A stretch of DNA of 50,510 bases, taken from an uncultured Eubacteriales bacterium (lineage in GTDB: Bacteria > Bacillota > Clostridia > Christensenellales > Aristaeellaceae). The notes under the pieces were generated by a model, which was given only the letters and a program-made list of their open reading frames with translations, was not told where the DNA came from and did no database searches. The translations under genes and the position numbers were made by a program. Positions 41,831 to 50,510 of the stretch are shown here, in pieces; position 1 is the first letter of the stretch, and each line of letters begins with the position of its first letter. The DNA lies in assembly GCA_902788445.1 (NCBI GenBank), contig CADAKE010000013.1, positions 1 to 50,510 of the forward strand, read 5' to 3'.

Positions 41831-43096
41831 TTACCACGTTGCGCTCATGGCGCGGGACACGCAGTTCTGGTGGGCTTCATCCACGCGGTTGGTGCCGTGG
41901 GTGCGGCTCTTATAGAAATGGATGCAGAAGTGTCCGTCGAAGTTGTTGTTGGTGATAGTGGAGGTGCCGTGGGGCATACCGTTCATGGAAGCGGCGTACA
42001 CATGGCCGTTGTACAGCACCAGGATGGCCCGACGGTTCCAGCTCCATTCCCCGCCGTACAGGGACTTGAGCACAGCGGTATCAGAGGCGGTCAGCGGCTC
42101 GCTGTCCAGGTGGTTGCTGCCGAAGCGGCGGCGGGCCCGGAAGGTCTTGCCGGTGTTCACATCCTTGACGGTATACACGCACTGGCCGGTGAACACATTC
42201 ACGCCCTTGCTGAACCAGTCGAGGCGCTCGGTGACGTAAGTGTAGTTGGAAGCGTTCTTGCCAAACAGCGCCTTGATGGTGTCGTTTCCAGCCTTGCCGT
42301 CCTGGGTCAGGCCCTTGGATTTCTGGAACGCTTTGACCGCTTCCACCGTCTGGTCGCCGTACTTGCTGTCGATGGGCGCTTTATAGAAGCCCTTGATTTT
42401 CAGCGCCTGCTGGAGGGCCAGCACGTTTTTGCCGCTGTTGCCTTTTTCGGAGGTCGCGGGCACGGTGATCTGGGAAATCCTGGTGATGCCGTTCATCTGG
42501 GGGTCGTTGGCGACGGTGGTATAGAGCACCTTGCCAAACAGCTTCATGATGGTGGCGTAGTCCGCCTTGCCGGTCTGGCTCAGGCCCATGGCCTTCTGGT
42601 ACGCCTTCACGGCGGCGACGGTCATATCACCGTATTTGCCGTCCACAGTGCCGCTGAAATACCCCTTGATTTTCAGGGCCTGCTGAAGCTTTTCCACGCT
42701 GTCGCCGGAGGAACCCTTCTGGGTATAATCCGGCGGCGTGCCCAGGGCGGAAATCGTCTTGGCGGAGGCGTACTTGCTGTTGCTGACAGCGGCGGCGGTG
42801 CCGTTCAGGGCTTTGAGCGCGGAGGAGGACAGGGTGACGAATTTCTTCATCACGTAGCCCTTATTGCCATCATAAGTTACGGCGTAAAAATCTCCGCTCG
42901 TGCCGGTCACGGTGACCTTGGTGTTCTTTTTCAGCAGCGTATGATAATCAGAGCTGGTGTTGGGCTTCATGCGGAAGAACACTTTGTCCTCGTTGATCGT
43001 GCCCGTATAGGAGGCTGCCAGCGCTTCGGGAATCATGCTGACCAACAACGCGATTGCCAGCATCAGCGCAACGCCTCGATGCAAATACCTTTTCAT
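41831..43096 (-). CDS. Secreted SH3 / double peptidoglycan-binding protein with His/Cys-rich C-terminal domain
   Basis: 421 residues from ATG 43096, chosen because AGGTGA precedes it and the signal peptide then starts at once (1-27, EALA). An SH3-like module (about 30-88), then PG_binding_1 domains at about 128-188 and 217-278. The last 140 residues form a domain I know only as a recurring C-terminal part in Clostridia. It has NGMPHGTSTI and GHFCIHFYKSRTHGTNRVD, with His376, His389, Cys391, His393 and His400. The HG then Cys-x-His order recalls L,D-transpeptidase (YkuD) active sites, but spacing differs, so a wall enzyme is only a guess. Export and wall binding are well supported. Confidence 0.87.
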   Translation of the reverse strand: MKRYLHRGVALMLAIALLVSMIPEALAASYTGTINEDKVFFRMKPNTSSDYHTLLKKNTKVTVTGTSGDFYAVTYDGNKGYVMKKFVTLSSSALKALNGTAAAVSNSKYASAKTISALGTPPDYTQKGSSGDSVEKLQQALKIKGYFSGTVDGKYGDMTVAAVKAYQKAMGLSQTGKADYATIMKLFGKVLYTTVANDPQMNGITRISQITVPATSEKGNSGKNVLALQQALKIKGFYKAPIDSKYGDQTVEAVKAFQKSKGLTQDGKAGNDTIKALFGKNASNYTYVTERLDWFSKGVNVFTGQCVYTVKDVNTGKTFRARRRFGSNHLDSEPLTASDTAVLKSLYGGEWSWNRRAILVLYNGHVYAASMNGMPHGTSTITNNNFDGHFCIHFYKSRTHGTNRVDEAHQNCVSRAMSATW

Positions 43097-43149
43097 TTTG
43101 TTCACCTGCATTTCCTTTTGTTGCCTGAAGCAAAGCCTCAAGCATTTAC

Positions 43150-43178
43150 ATTATAGTATAAAATGACAAAAGAATCAA
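43150..43178 (-). promoter_or_regulatory. Promoter of the peptidoglycan-binding protein gene
   Basis: Minus strand TTGATT (43178-43173), 17 bp, TATAAT (43155-43150). Confidence 0.7.
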
Positions 43179-43302
43179 TATCTTGAACGAATTGTTTACA
43201 ATTCCACTAAATATAGATGAACAGAAGATGAACAAAAAATGGCAAAAAATCGGTGGCTTCGGATGCGGGAATCGGATCGTTCCGCCTGCAAAGAAATCCC
43301 GT

Positions 43303-43331
43303 TTGACAGCCCGCCGCGCCGGGTGTACAAT
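43303..43331 (+). promoter_or_regulatory. Promoter of the gtrA-like gene
   Basis: TTGACA (43303-43308), 17 bp, TACAAT (43326-43331), 44 bp before the start codon. Confidence 0.75.
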
Positions 43332-43375
43332 CCCGGAGAGGCGAGGCGGCCTCTTAAACGCGCATGGAGGAAAAC

Positions 43376-43813
43376 ATGGAAAAAGAAAACAAAAACGCCC
43401 GGCTGGGCGAAGTGATTCGTTTCGCGGTGACGGGCGGCGTCTGCTTCGCGGTGGAGTTTATCGTATTGGTGCTGCTCAAAAACCTGCTGCGTCTGGACAC
43501 CCTGATCGCCGTGCCGATTGCTTTCACCGTTTCGGTGGTCGTCAATTATGTCCTGTGCGTCGCCTGGGTATTCAAGGGTTCCAAAGACGCTGGCAACGCC
43601 CAGCGCATCGGTTTTCTGGTCACCAGCGTGATGGGCCTGTTCCTGAACGAAGGGCTGATGCTGCTGTTCCGGTATCTGTTCGGAGAGGAAACGGCGCTCT
43701 TTACTTTGTTTGGCTTCACTGTCAGCATGTACATGCTCAACAAAGTCCTCGCCACCCTGCTGGTGATGGTCTGGAATTACTTCACCAAGCGCGCCATGCT
43801 GAAAAGAAGCTGA
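43376..43813 (+). CDS. GtrA family membrane protein
   Basis: 145 residues with four predicted membrane helices (about 12-34, 38-62, 75-98, 112-135). The GtrA pattern is seen in RFAVTGGVCFAVEF near the start, NYVLCVAWVF after helix 2, and NKVLATLLVMVWNYF near the end. GtrA-like proteins are thought to flip undecaprenyl-phosphate-linked sugars for surface polysaccharide glycosylation. No glycosyltransferase is adjacent, so the pathway is unknown. ATG 43376 has TGGAGG (43365-43370); an in-frame ATG at 43364 overlaps that site and is less likely. Confidence 0.88.
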   Translation: MEKENKNARLGEVIRFAVTGGVCFAVEFIVLVLLKNLLRLDTLIAVPIAFTVSVVVNYVLCVAWVFKGSKDAGNAQRIGFLVTSVMGLFLNEGLMLLFRYLFGEETALFTLFGFTVSMYMLNKVLATLLVMVWNYFTKRAMLKRS

Positions 43814-43829
43814 GGGCAAATGCATAAAA

Positions 43830-43870
43830 ACAGGAGACGAGCCGGACGCGCTGTCCGCTTCGTCTCCTGT
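43830..43870. terminator. Bidirectional terminator between gtrA-like and guaB
   Basis: ACAGGAGACGA (43830-43840) pairs with TCGTCTCCTGT (43860-43870), with an inner GGAC/GTCC stem. A-rich and T-rich flanks allow use by both convergent genes. Confidence 0.8.
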
Positions 43871-43883
43871 TCTTTATGTTTTC

Positions 43884-45408
<1,525 letters not shown>

Positions 45409-45478
45409 TCGAAAATTCGGCAAATTTCCGCGCGTTCATTGACATGCGGACGCTGGCGGGGGCTTTAAGTTGTTGAAG

Positions 45479-45637
45479 GAAATAGGGAATAGAGTTTAGG
45501 GATTAGGGATTAGGGCAGTGTTTTCCAGCATTTGACGAACCAATTCGCAACAGAAAAAGTGATCATATGACAAACTAATCTAATCCCTGTTCCCTAATGC
45601 CTAATCCCTAATCCCTATTCCCTGTTCCCTATTCCCT
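45479..45637. repeat. Heptad inverted repeat, AGGGATT family, copy C2
   Basis: Left arm 45479-45517 (AGGGAAT, AGGGATT, AGGGATT), right arm 45576-45637 (about eight heptads such as TCCCTAA, TGCCTAA, TCCCTAT). The loop is about 58 bp, unlike C1. The arms differ in length. It lies between the divergent guaB and lexA promoters. The rest of the 430-bp gap (45409-45478 and 45638-45689) shows nothing else. Confidence 0.8.
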
Positions 45638-45689
45638 TACTTATCCATATATTCCCCCACATTTTTTTCCGCCGCGCCGTCAAGTCCTC

Positions 45690-45718
45690 TTGCCAAACAC
45701 ACGTTTGCATGGTATAAT
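45690..45718 (+). promoter_or_regulatory. lexA promoter with overlapping candidate SOS operator
   Basis: TTGCCA (45690-45695), 17 bp, TATAAT (45713-45718). Across the spacer lies the perfect palindrome CAAAC-ACAC-GTTTG (45694-45707), with the same 5-4-5 geometry as the Gram-positive LexA box CGAAC-N4-GTTCG but changed at one position per half-site. Position over the lexA promoter fits autorepression. Confidence 0.65.
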
Positions 45719-45773
45719 CAGAATGGTTTTCATAATCCCGGATTGATTTTAAATGATCGGACGGTGCGTACTC

Positions 45774-46400
45774 ATGCCCAGACGGCCCAACGGCGACACG
45801 CAGCAGCGCATTTTAGAATACATTGAAAGCTATATCGAAAAAAACGGCTACCCTCCGTCCGTGCGCGAAATCGGGCTGGCGGTGGATTTGAAGTCCACCT
45901 CCACGGTGCATGGGCATCTGACCCGGCTGGAAAAGAAGGGGCTTTTGCACCGCGAAGCCATGAAGCCCCGCACGATCGACGTGACGCGGGAGGACAAGCC
46001 CCAGATGCTCAAGGTGCCGCTGCTCGGGCGCGTCGCCGCGGGCATCCCGATCCTGGCCGAAGAGGACGCCGAGGGCTACATGCAGCTGCCGGACAGCATG
46101 ATCGGCCCGGGCGAACATTTTATCCTGGAAATACGCGGGGACAGCATGATCAACGCCGGGATCATGAACGGCGATTTCGTGGTGGTCAAAAAGCAGCAGA
46201 CCGCCAAGAACGGCGAAATCGTGATCGCCATGATCGACGACGACGCGACCTGCAAGCGCTACTTTAAAGAGCCCGACCGGATTCGTCTCCAGCCCGAGAA
46301 CCCCCGGATGCGGCCCATCTATACCCGCGAGGTCACCATCCTGGGCCTGGTGGTCGCGGTGTACCGGGTGTACAACGGGAATTATAAATTGGCAAGGTAA
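45774..46400 (+). CDS. lexA: SOS repressor LexA
   Basis: 208 residues. Winged helix DNA-binding domain (about 1-70, with YPPSVREIGLAVDLKSTSTVHGHL), cleavage site Ala89-Gly90 in GRVAAGIPI, catalytic Ser124 (RGDSM) and Lys161 (ATCKRYF). All residues for RecA-stimulated self-cleavage are intact. ATG 45774 gives the usual N-terminus with GGACGG nine bases upstream; in-frame ATG 45753 has no ribosome binding site. It is a single-gene unit closed by the terminator at 46409. RecA is not in the window. Confidence 0.96.
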   Translation: MPRRPNGDTQQRILEYIESYIEKNGYPPSVREIGLAVDLKSTSTVHGHLTRLEKKGLLHREAMKPRTIDVTREDKPQMLKVPLLGRVAAGIPILAEEDAEGYMQLPDSMIGPGEHFILEIRGDSMINAGIMNGDFVVVKKQQTAKNGEIVIAMIDDDATCKRYFKEPDRIRLQPENPRMRPIYTREVTILGLVVAVYRVYNGNYKLAR

Positions 46401-46408
46401 AAGAAAAG

Positions 46409-46448
46409 CCGATCCTCCAAAGCGTTCCGCTTTCGGGGATCGGTTTTT
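46409..46448. terminator. Terminator between lexA and rnpB
   Basis: CCGATCC / GGATCGG outer stem (46409-46415 and 46437-46443) with inner AAAGCG/CGCTTT, then TTTTT. The opposite strand also ends in a T-rich run, so it can serve the convergent rnpB. Confidence 0.85.
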
Positions 46449-46461
46449 CGTTTCGGAAAGC

Positions 46462-46806
<345 letters not shown>

Positions 46807-46812
46807 AGGGAT

Positions 46813-46841
46813 ATTATACCGCGGTTTGGCCGATTCGTCAA
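46813..46841 (-). promoter_or_regulatory. Promoter of rnpB
   Basis: Minus strand TTGACG (46841-46836), 17 bp, TATAAT (46818-46813); the start would fall at about 46806, at the predicted RNA 5' end. Confidence 0.85.
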
Positions 46842-46855
46842 TCAGGGAAAATGCA

Positions 46856-48559
46856 TCAATCCGCCTGCAATGCGTCGTAGCCTTCCTCGCCGGTACGGAC
46901 GCGCACCACGTTTTCCACGTCCTGCACGAAGATCTTGCCGTCGCCGATGTGTCCGGTATGCAGCACGCCGCGGGCGGTGTCGATCACTGTACGCACAGGC
47001 ACCTTGCTGACCACAATATCCACCTGCACCTTGGGCAGCAGGGTGACTTCCACCGGCGTGCCGCGGTAGTATTCCGGCTTGCCCTTCTGCATCCCGTAGC
47101 CCATCACGTTGGTCACAGTCATGCCGGTGATGCCGATTTTGTTCATGGCGGTCTTCAGGCTCTCCAGGCTGGCGGGGCGGCAGATGATCTGCACGCGGGT
47201 ATAGACGGGTTCGTCCGGCGCTTTTTCCTTTGTCTTGTGGGGAACCGCGTTTGTCTCAGCAGACTCGACCGGAACAGGCGCCGCTTCTGTCTCCATCACC
47301 GCGCTGTCAGGCAGGATGGAGAAGCCGGAGTAGGCCGTCGTCAGACCATGTTCGGAACGGTCCAGGCCCATGGCCTCGTCGGCGGCGTCCGCGCGCAGGC
47401 CGATGGTTTTCTTGATCAGGGCAAACACGATGGTGATAACGACGGCCGTCCAGGTGATGGTGCAAAGCACGCCCAGCAGCTGCACGCCCAGGAAGGTGAA
47501 GCCGCCGCCATAAAAGACACCTTTCATGGTGGAAATTCCAGTGGCGAAGAAACCGGTCAGGATGGTGCCCAGCGCGCCGCACACGCCGTGAACGGAAATC
47601 GCGCCGACCGGGTCGTCGATCTTGACCACCTTATCAAAGAACTCCACCGCCAGCACCACCGCGAAGCCGCAGCAGATGCCGATCACCGCCGCGCCGAAGG
47701 GGTTCACCGCGTCGCACCCCGCCGTGATGCCGACCAGTCCGGCCAGGGCGGCGTTGAAGGTCATAGAAACGTCGGGCTTTCCGTAGCGCAGCCAGGTAAA
47801 CAGCATCGTCACCAGCGTCGCCAGGGCGGCGGCCAGGTTGGTGTTAAAGAACACCAGGCCGGCGGATTCGATCAGTTCGTCGCTGTCCATGCCCACGGTG
47901 GATGCGCCGTTAAACCCGAACCAGCAGAACCACAGGATGAACACGCCCAGCGCGGCGATGGACAGGTTGTGGCCCAGGATGGCCTTGGGCTTTCCGTCCT
48001 TGCCGTACTTGCCGATGCGCGGGCCCAGCATCTTTGCGCCGATCAGGGCGCACACGCCGCCCACCATGTGCACGGCGGTAGAACCCGCGAAATCATGGAA
48101 GCCCAGCTCGGCCAGCCATCCGCCGCCCCAAATCCAATGCCCGCTGACGGGGTAAATGAACAGAGAAATGGCGGCGGAGTATACGCAATAAGCGGAAAAC
48201 TTGGTGCGCTCCGCCATGGCCCCGGAGACGATGGTGGCGCTGGTGGCGCAGAACACCGTCTGGAAAATGGCGTAGGCCCACAGCGGCACCCCGGCGGGGA
48301 GGATCGCGCTGTAATCCTTCATGATGAAGGGGTCAATCCAGCCGAACAGCGCCGTGCCGGAACCGAACATGATGCCAAAGCCAATCAGCCAGTACAGCGG
48401 CGTGCCGATGCAAAAGTCCATCAGGTTTTTCATCAGGATGTTGCCGGTGTTCTTGGCGCGGGTGAACCCGGCCTCGCACATGGCAAAACCCGCCTGCATG
48501 AAGAAAACCAAAGCGGCGCCGAGCAAAACCCAAATCGTGTTCGCGGGAGAGTACGTCAT
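46856..48559 (-). CDS. amt: Ammonium transporter fused to a C-terminal PII domain
   Basis: 567 residues. The Amt/MEP channel (about 1-395, 11 helices) has MCEAGFTRAKN, HDFAGSTAVHMVGG and the pore twin histidines at about 165 and 325 (SVHGVCG). A linker of about 60 residues (rich in Ala, Pro, Glu) leads to a complete PII domain (about 455-564): RVQIICRPASLESLK, T-loop GMQKGKPEYYRGTPVEV with Tyr at about 498 equivalent to Tyr51, LLPKVQVDIVV, and GDGKIFVQDVENVVRVRTGE. PII normally is a separate GlnK that plugs Amt, and here it is tethered. ATG 48559 is preferred over an in-frame GTG at 48568. The leader has its own terminator (48592-48631). Confidence 0.93.
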   Translation of the reverse strand: MTYSPANTIWVLLGAALVFFMQAGFAMCEAGFTRAKNTGNILMKNLMDFCIGTPLYWLIGFGIMFGSGTALFGWIDPFIMKDYSAILPAGVPLWAYAIFQTVFCATSATIVSGAMAERTKFSAYCVYSAAISLFIYPVSGHWIWGGGWLAELGFHDFAGSTAVHMVGGVCALIGAKMLGPRIGKYGKDGKPKAILGHNLSIAALGVFILWFCWFGFNGASTVGMDSDELIESAGLVFFNTNLAAALATLVTMLFTWLRYGKPDVSMTFNAALAGLVGITAGCDAVNPFGAAVIGICCGFAVVLAVEFFDKVVKIDDPVGAISVHGVCGALGTILTGFFATGISTMKGVFYGGGFTFLGVQLLGVLCTITWTAVVITIVFALIKKTIGLRADAADEAMGLDRSEHGLTTAYSGFSILPDSAVMETEAAPVPVESAETNAVPHKTKEKAPDEPVYTRVQIICRPASLESLKTAMNKIGITGMTVTNVMGYGMQKGKPEYYRGTPVEVTLLPKVQVDIVVSKVPVRTVIDTARGVLHTGHIGDGKIFVQDVENVVRVRTGEEGYDALQAD

Positions 48560-48591
48560 GCTTCTCACTTCCGTTTCGTAAAAATGCCAAC

Positions 48592-48631
48592 AAAAAAGGC
48601 GCCGGGTGCATCAAGCACACCCTTGCGCCTT
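48592..48631 (-). promoter_or_regulatory. Intrinsic terminator inside the amt leader (candidate attenuator)
   Basis: On the minus strand AAGGCGC then GGGTG pair with CACCC then GCGCCTT, followed by TTTTTTG, about 30 bp before the amt start and downstream of its promoter. A wider stem (CCAACA with TGTTGG, and ATGCCA nearby) surrounds it. Because promoter and terminator both precede the gene, expression should need antitermination or leak. No known riboswitch was recognised; ANTAR-type antitermination is possible. Confidence 0.65.
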
Positions 48632-48645
48632 GTTGGATTGATGGC

Positions 48646-48674
48646 ATTTTATGACAGGGGCCGCGCTTTGTCAA
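48646..48674 (-). promoter_or_regulatory. Promoter of the amt-PII gene
   Basis: Minus strand TTGACA (48674-48669), 17 bp, TAAAAT (48651-48646). Confidence 0.75.
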
Positions 48675-48743
48675 GGGGCTGAACAATCAAAAAACTATCA
48701 AAAAACAATTGCGTGGGAAATCCAGGTGTCCCGCTTTCCCCTC

Positions 48744-48772
48744 TTGATTCCAAACACTGGGAAGGTTATAAT
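48744..48772 (+). promoter_or_regulatory. Promoter of the HD-GYP gene
   Basis: TTGATT (48744-48749), 17 bp, TATAAT (48767-48772), 35 bp before the start. Confidence 0.75.
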
Positions 48773-48806
48773 GGTCGTGGGGGATATCATCGAGGGGGAA
48801 TGGCCA

Positions 48807-50366
48807 ATGACGGTATACCAGGGGCTGCTGGGGATACAGTTTGCCAGCATCGTGCTGATGCTTTTCATGTGCGCGTATATCACGAAAAAATGGAACAAGA
48901 CCCTGCATGGCTGGCTGTTCCTTTACTGCGTGGCGACGCTGGTCAACAACGCGGGCTATTTTTCCCTCATGCGCGCGCAGACGGAGGAAGCCGCCGTCCT
49001 TGCCTGGCAGGTCAGCTATCTGGGACGGGTGTGGATTCCCTTTTCGCTGTTGGAGTTCGTGCTCAGGCTGTGCGGCGTCAAAAGGAACCACCTCCTCATG
49101 ACCCTGCTGGCCCTCCTTCACGCGACGACTTATTTCCTGGTGCTCGGGATGCGGCACAACACGCTGTACTATTCCTCCTACGTTTTTGTGCAGGAAGGTT
49201 TTTTCCCGCACATTTCCCACAAAAACGGCATCTGGCATTACCTCCACGACGCGCTCATTTTTTCCTATATCGCGTTTGGGATGTTCAAGCTCTTCCAGCT
49301 CTTGCGGAAACAGACTCATCCCCGCAGGCGAAAGCAGCTGTTCCTCATCATCGCCGCCATCCTCACAGAGAGTTTTTTCTACACGCTGGAGCTGTGCAAC
49401 GTCCTGCCGGGGTACGACATGACCATGCTGGGCTACACCGTCGCCACCCTGTTTTTGTACCTTGCCATTTTCCGCTATGATATGCTGGGCACCAAAGAAC
49501 TGGCCCGCGACTTTGTGATCGACCGCGTATCCGACGGCGTGATCATTACGGAAATGGACGGCACGGTGGTGGACTTCAATAAAAAAGCGAAGGCCCTTCT
49601 CCCCGCCCTGGAATCCGAACCGCAGGCGGCGCTTTCGCAGGTGCTTTCCCTGATCGCGGAAAACAAAACGCTGGACGCGGAGGACAAGAAATTCACGCCC
49701 AAAGAAAACCTGCTGATGGATAAGGAGCACGCCGCCGGAAAGGTGTATATGCTCACCGACGACACCGACCACTACCGCCGCGCGGAGCGCCTGACCCGGG
49801 AAATGATGCTGGCCCTCTCCAAAACGGTGGACGCGAAAGACCACTACACCAACGGCCACTCGCTGCGCGTGGCGCAGTACGCGAAGGAAATCGCCCGCCG
49901 GATGGGAAAACCCGAGGAGGAGCAGGAAAAAATCTATGAAATGGGCCTGCTCCACGACATTGGAAAAATCGGCGTGAGTGAGGAAATCATCAACAAAACC
50001 ACCCGCCTGACCGACGAGGAATTCGCCCTCATCAAACAGCACACCGTGATCGGATGCAGCATCCTGCGGCAGATTTCCGTCATGCCCGAATTGGCCGACG
50101 GCGCGCGCAGCCACCATGAGCGCTACGACGGACGCGGTTATCCCGACGGGCTAAAGGGCGACGGCATTCCCGAAGCCGCCCGCATCATCTGCCTGGCCGA
50201 CTGCTACGATGCCATGACCTCCACCCGCACCTACTCCACGCCCAAGCCCCAGCCCGCCGTCCGCGCGGAAATCGAGCGCTGCAAGGGCAGCCAGTTTGAC
50301 CCCGCGATTGCGGACATCATGATCTCCATGATCGACGACGACAAGGACTATCGGATGCATGAATGA
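48807..50366 (+). CDS. Membrane HD-GYP phosphodiesterase with 7TM sensor and PAS-like linker
   Basis: 519 residues. Seven membrane helices (about 5-25, 35-55, 68-90, 95-115, 145-167, 178-198, 205-224) match the N-terminal 7TM module of some histidine kinases. A PAS-like segment (about 232-320, ISDGVIITEMDGTVVDFN type) precedes HD-GYP (about 330-515) with HSLRVAQYA, HD at 383-384 in LLHDIGKIGV, HHERYDGRGYP (GYP 444-446) and DCYDAM. It should degrade c-di-GMP to pGpG or GMP, opposing the two cyclases in the window. ATG 48807 follows GAGGGGGA; longer in-frame starts overlap the promoter. The sensed signal is unknown. Confidence 0.92.
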   Translation: MTVYQGLLGIQFASIVLMLFMCAYITKKWNKTLHGWLFLYCVATLVNNAGYFSLMRAQTEEAAVLAWQVSYLGRVWIPFSLLEFVLRLCGVKRNHLLMTLLALLHATTYFLVLGMRHNTLYYSSYVFVQEGFFPHISHKNGIWHYLHDALIFSYIAFGMFKLFQLLRKQTHPRRRKQLFLIIAAILTESFFYTLELCNVLPGYDMTMLGYTVATLFLYLAIFRYDMLGTKELARDFVIDRVSDGVIITEMDGTVVDFNKKAKALLPALESEPQAALSQVLSLIAENKTLDAEDKKFTPKENLLMDKEHAAGKVYMLTDDTDHYRRAERLTREMMLALSKTVDAKDHYTNGHSLRVAQYAKEIARRMGKPEEEQEKIYEMGLLHDIGKIGVSEEIINKTTRLTDEEFALIKQHTVIGCSILRQISVMPELADGARSHHERYDGRGYPDGLKGDGIPEAARIICLADCYDAMTSTRTYSTPKPQPAVRAEIERCKGSQFDPAIADIMISMIDDDKDYRMHE

Positions 50367-50424
50367 CGCCGAGACTTTTTCCGCCTGTTACCATTCACAT
50401 ATTGCCCATGCAATAAGGGATACG

Positions 50425-50445
50425 CTGGGGGCTCCGCGCCCCCAG
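50425..50445. repeat. Short GC hairpin near the window end
   Basis: CTGGGGGC / GCCCCCAG-type palindrome without a T run, 60 bp after the HD-GYP stop. It resembles dispersed GC hairpins of Bacillota genomes more than a terminator. The rest of 50367-50510 shows nothing coding. Confidence 0.45.
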
Positions 50446-50510
50446 ACCTGCGCCAGGGTGGTAACCGTCCGCAGCCTCAATCGACGCAAGTCCGCTTCAT
50501 GCGGACATTG

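Noticed and set aside
50425..50445. Terminator for the HD-GYP gene
   Set aside because: The stem is GC-rich but has no T run on either side.

Overview
The window looks like chromosomal DNA of a GC-rich, Gram-positive anaerobe of the Bacillota, most likely an uncultured Clostridia (Christensenellales/Oscillospirales-like) from a gut or rumen. The grounds are a Trp T-box leader, HPr kinase, MutS2, ZapA, a Firmicutes-type LexA, AzlCD, CotH, an oxygen-sensitive-looking 4Fe-4S aldo/keto reductase, a bacterial acyl-ACP thioesterase and a type A RNase P RNA. No phage, plasmid, CRISPR, rRNA or tRNA gene was seen. This taxonomic guess is inference from gene content only.

Layout. 1-1554 (minus): membrane diguanylate cyclase, cut by the window edge. 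2004-5960 (plus): five-gene unit of a small unknown protein, DUF4298, a secreted CotH-like protein, an alpha/beta hydrolase and a Nudix hydrolase, closed by a terminator. 6148-7509: second diguanylate cyclase. 7627-10794: cyclophilin, zapA and a U32 family protein, overlapping. 11022-16539: mutS2, an OmpR-type response regulator/histidine kinase pair and ispE. 16724-22965: aldo/keto reductase, dus, mrfA-like helicase and aldehyde dehydrogenase. 23117-28396: SpoU methyltransferase, UPF0340, azlC-azlD, mnmG and acyl-ACP thioesterase. 28445-29965 (minus): secreted SH3-like protein. 30228-33667: HAD hydrolase, four-domain peptidoglycan-binding lipoprotein and radical SAM protein. 33982-45344 is mostly minus strand: methyltransferase, T-box-controlled TrpB-like enzyme, a broken asnS, ROK glucokinase, hprK, capA-like, a peptidoglycan-binding protein and guaB, with gtrA-like on plus. 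45774-50366: lexA (plus), rnpB (minus), an ammonium transporter fused to a PII domain (minus) and an HD-GYP protein (plus).

The most unusual signal is intergenic. At least ten spacers carry long inverted repeats whose arms are built from imperfect 7-bp units around a unique loop of about 40-75 bp. Four different unit 'words' occur (AGAGTNC, GGAGANA, AGGCANT/AGGGATT and GAACTTN, each with its complement in the other arm), but the architecture is the same. Copies at 1722-1832 and 23879-24011 are homologous through outer ends and loop, in opposite orientation, and differ in number of heptads; copies at 16552-16705 and 25735-25855 share loop and right flank. Most sit directly 5' of a ribosome binding site. 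They look like a family of small non-autonomous mobile or RNA-structured elements that I do not recognise by name.

Other points: asnS has lost about 80 bp plus the frame; the TrpB-like gene has a T-box with a TGG specifier and a matching discriminator base; the Amt-PII fusion gene has an intrinsic terminator inside its own leader; lexA has a perfect CAAAC-N4-GTTTG palindrome over its promoter; and the SH3 gene's Shine-Dalgarno is locked in a perfect 12-bp stem. Regulatory sites were found by eye, and none has been tested.
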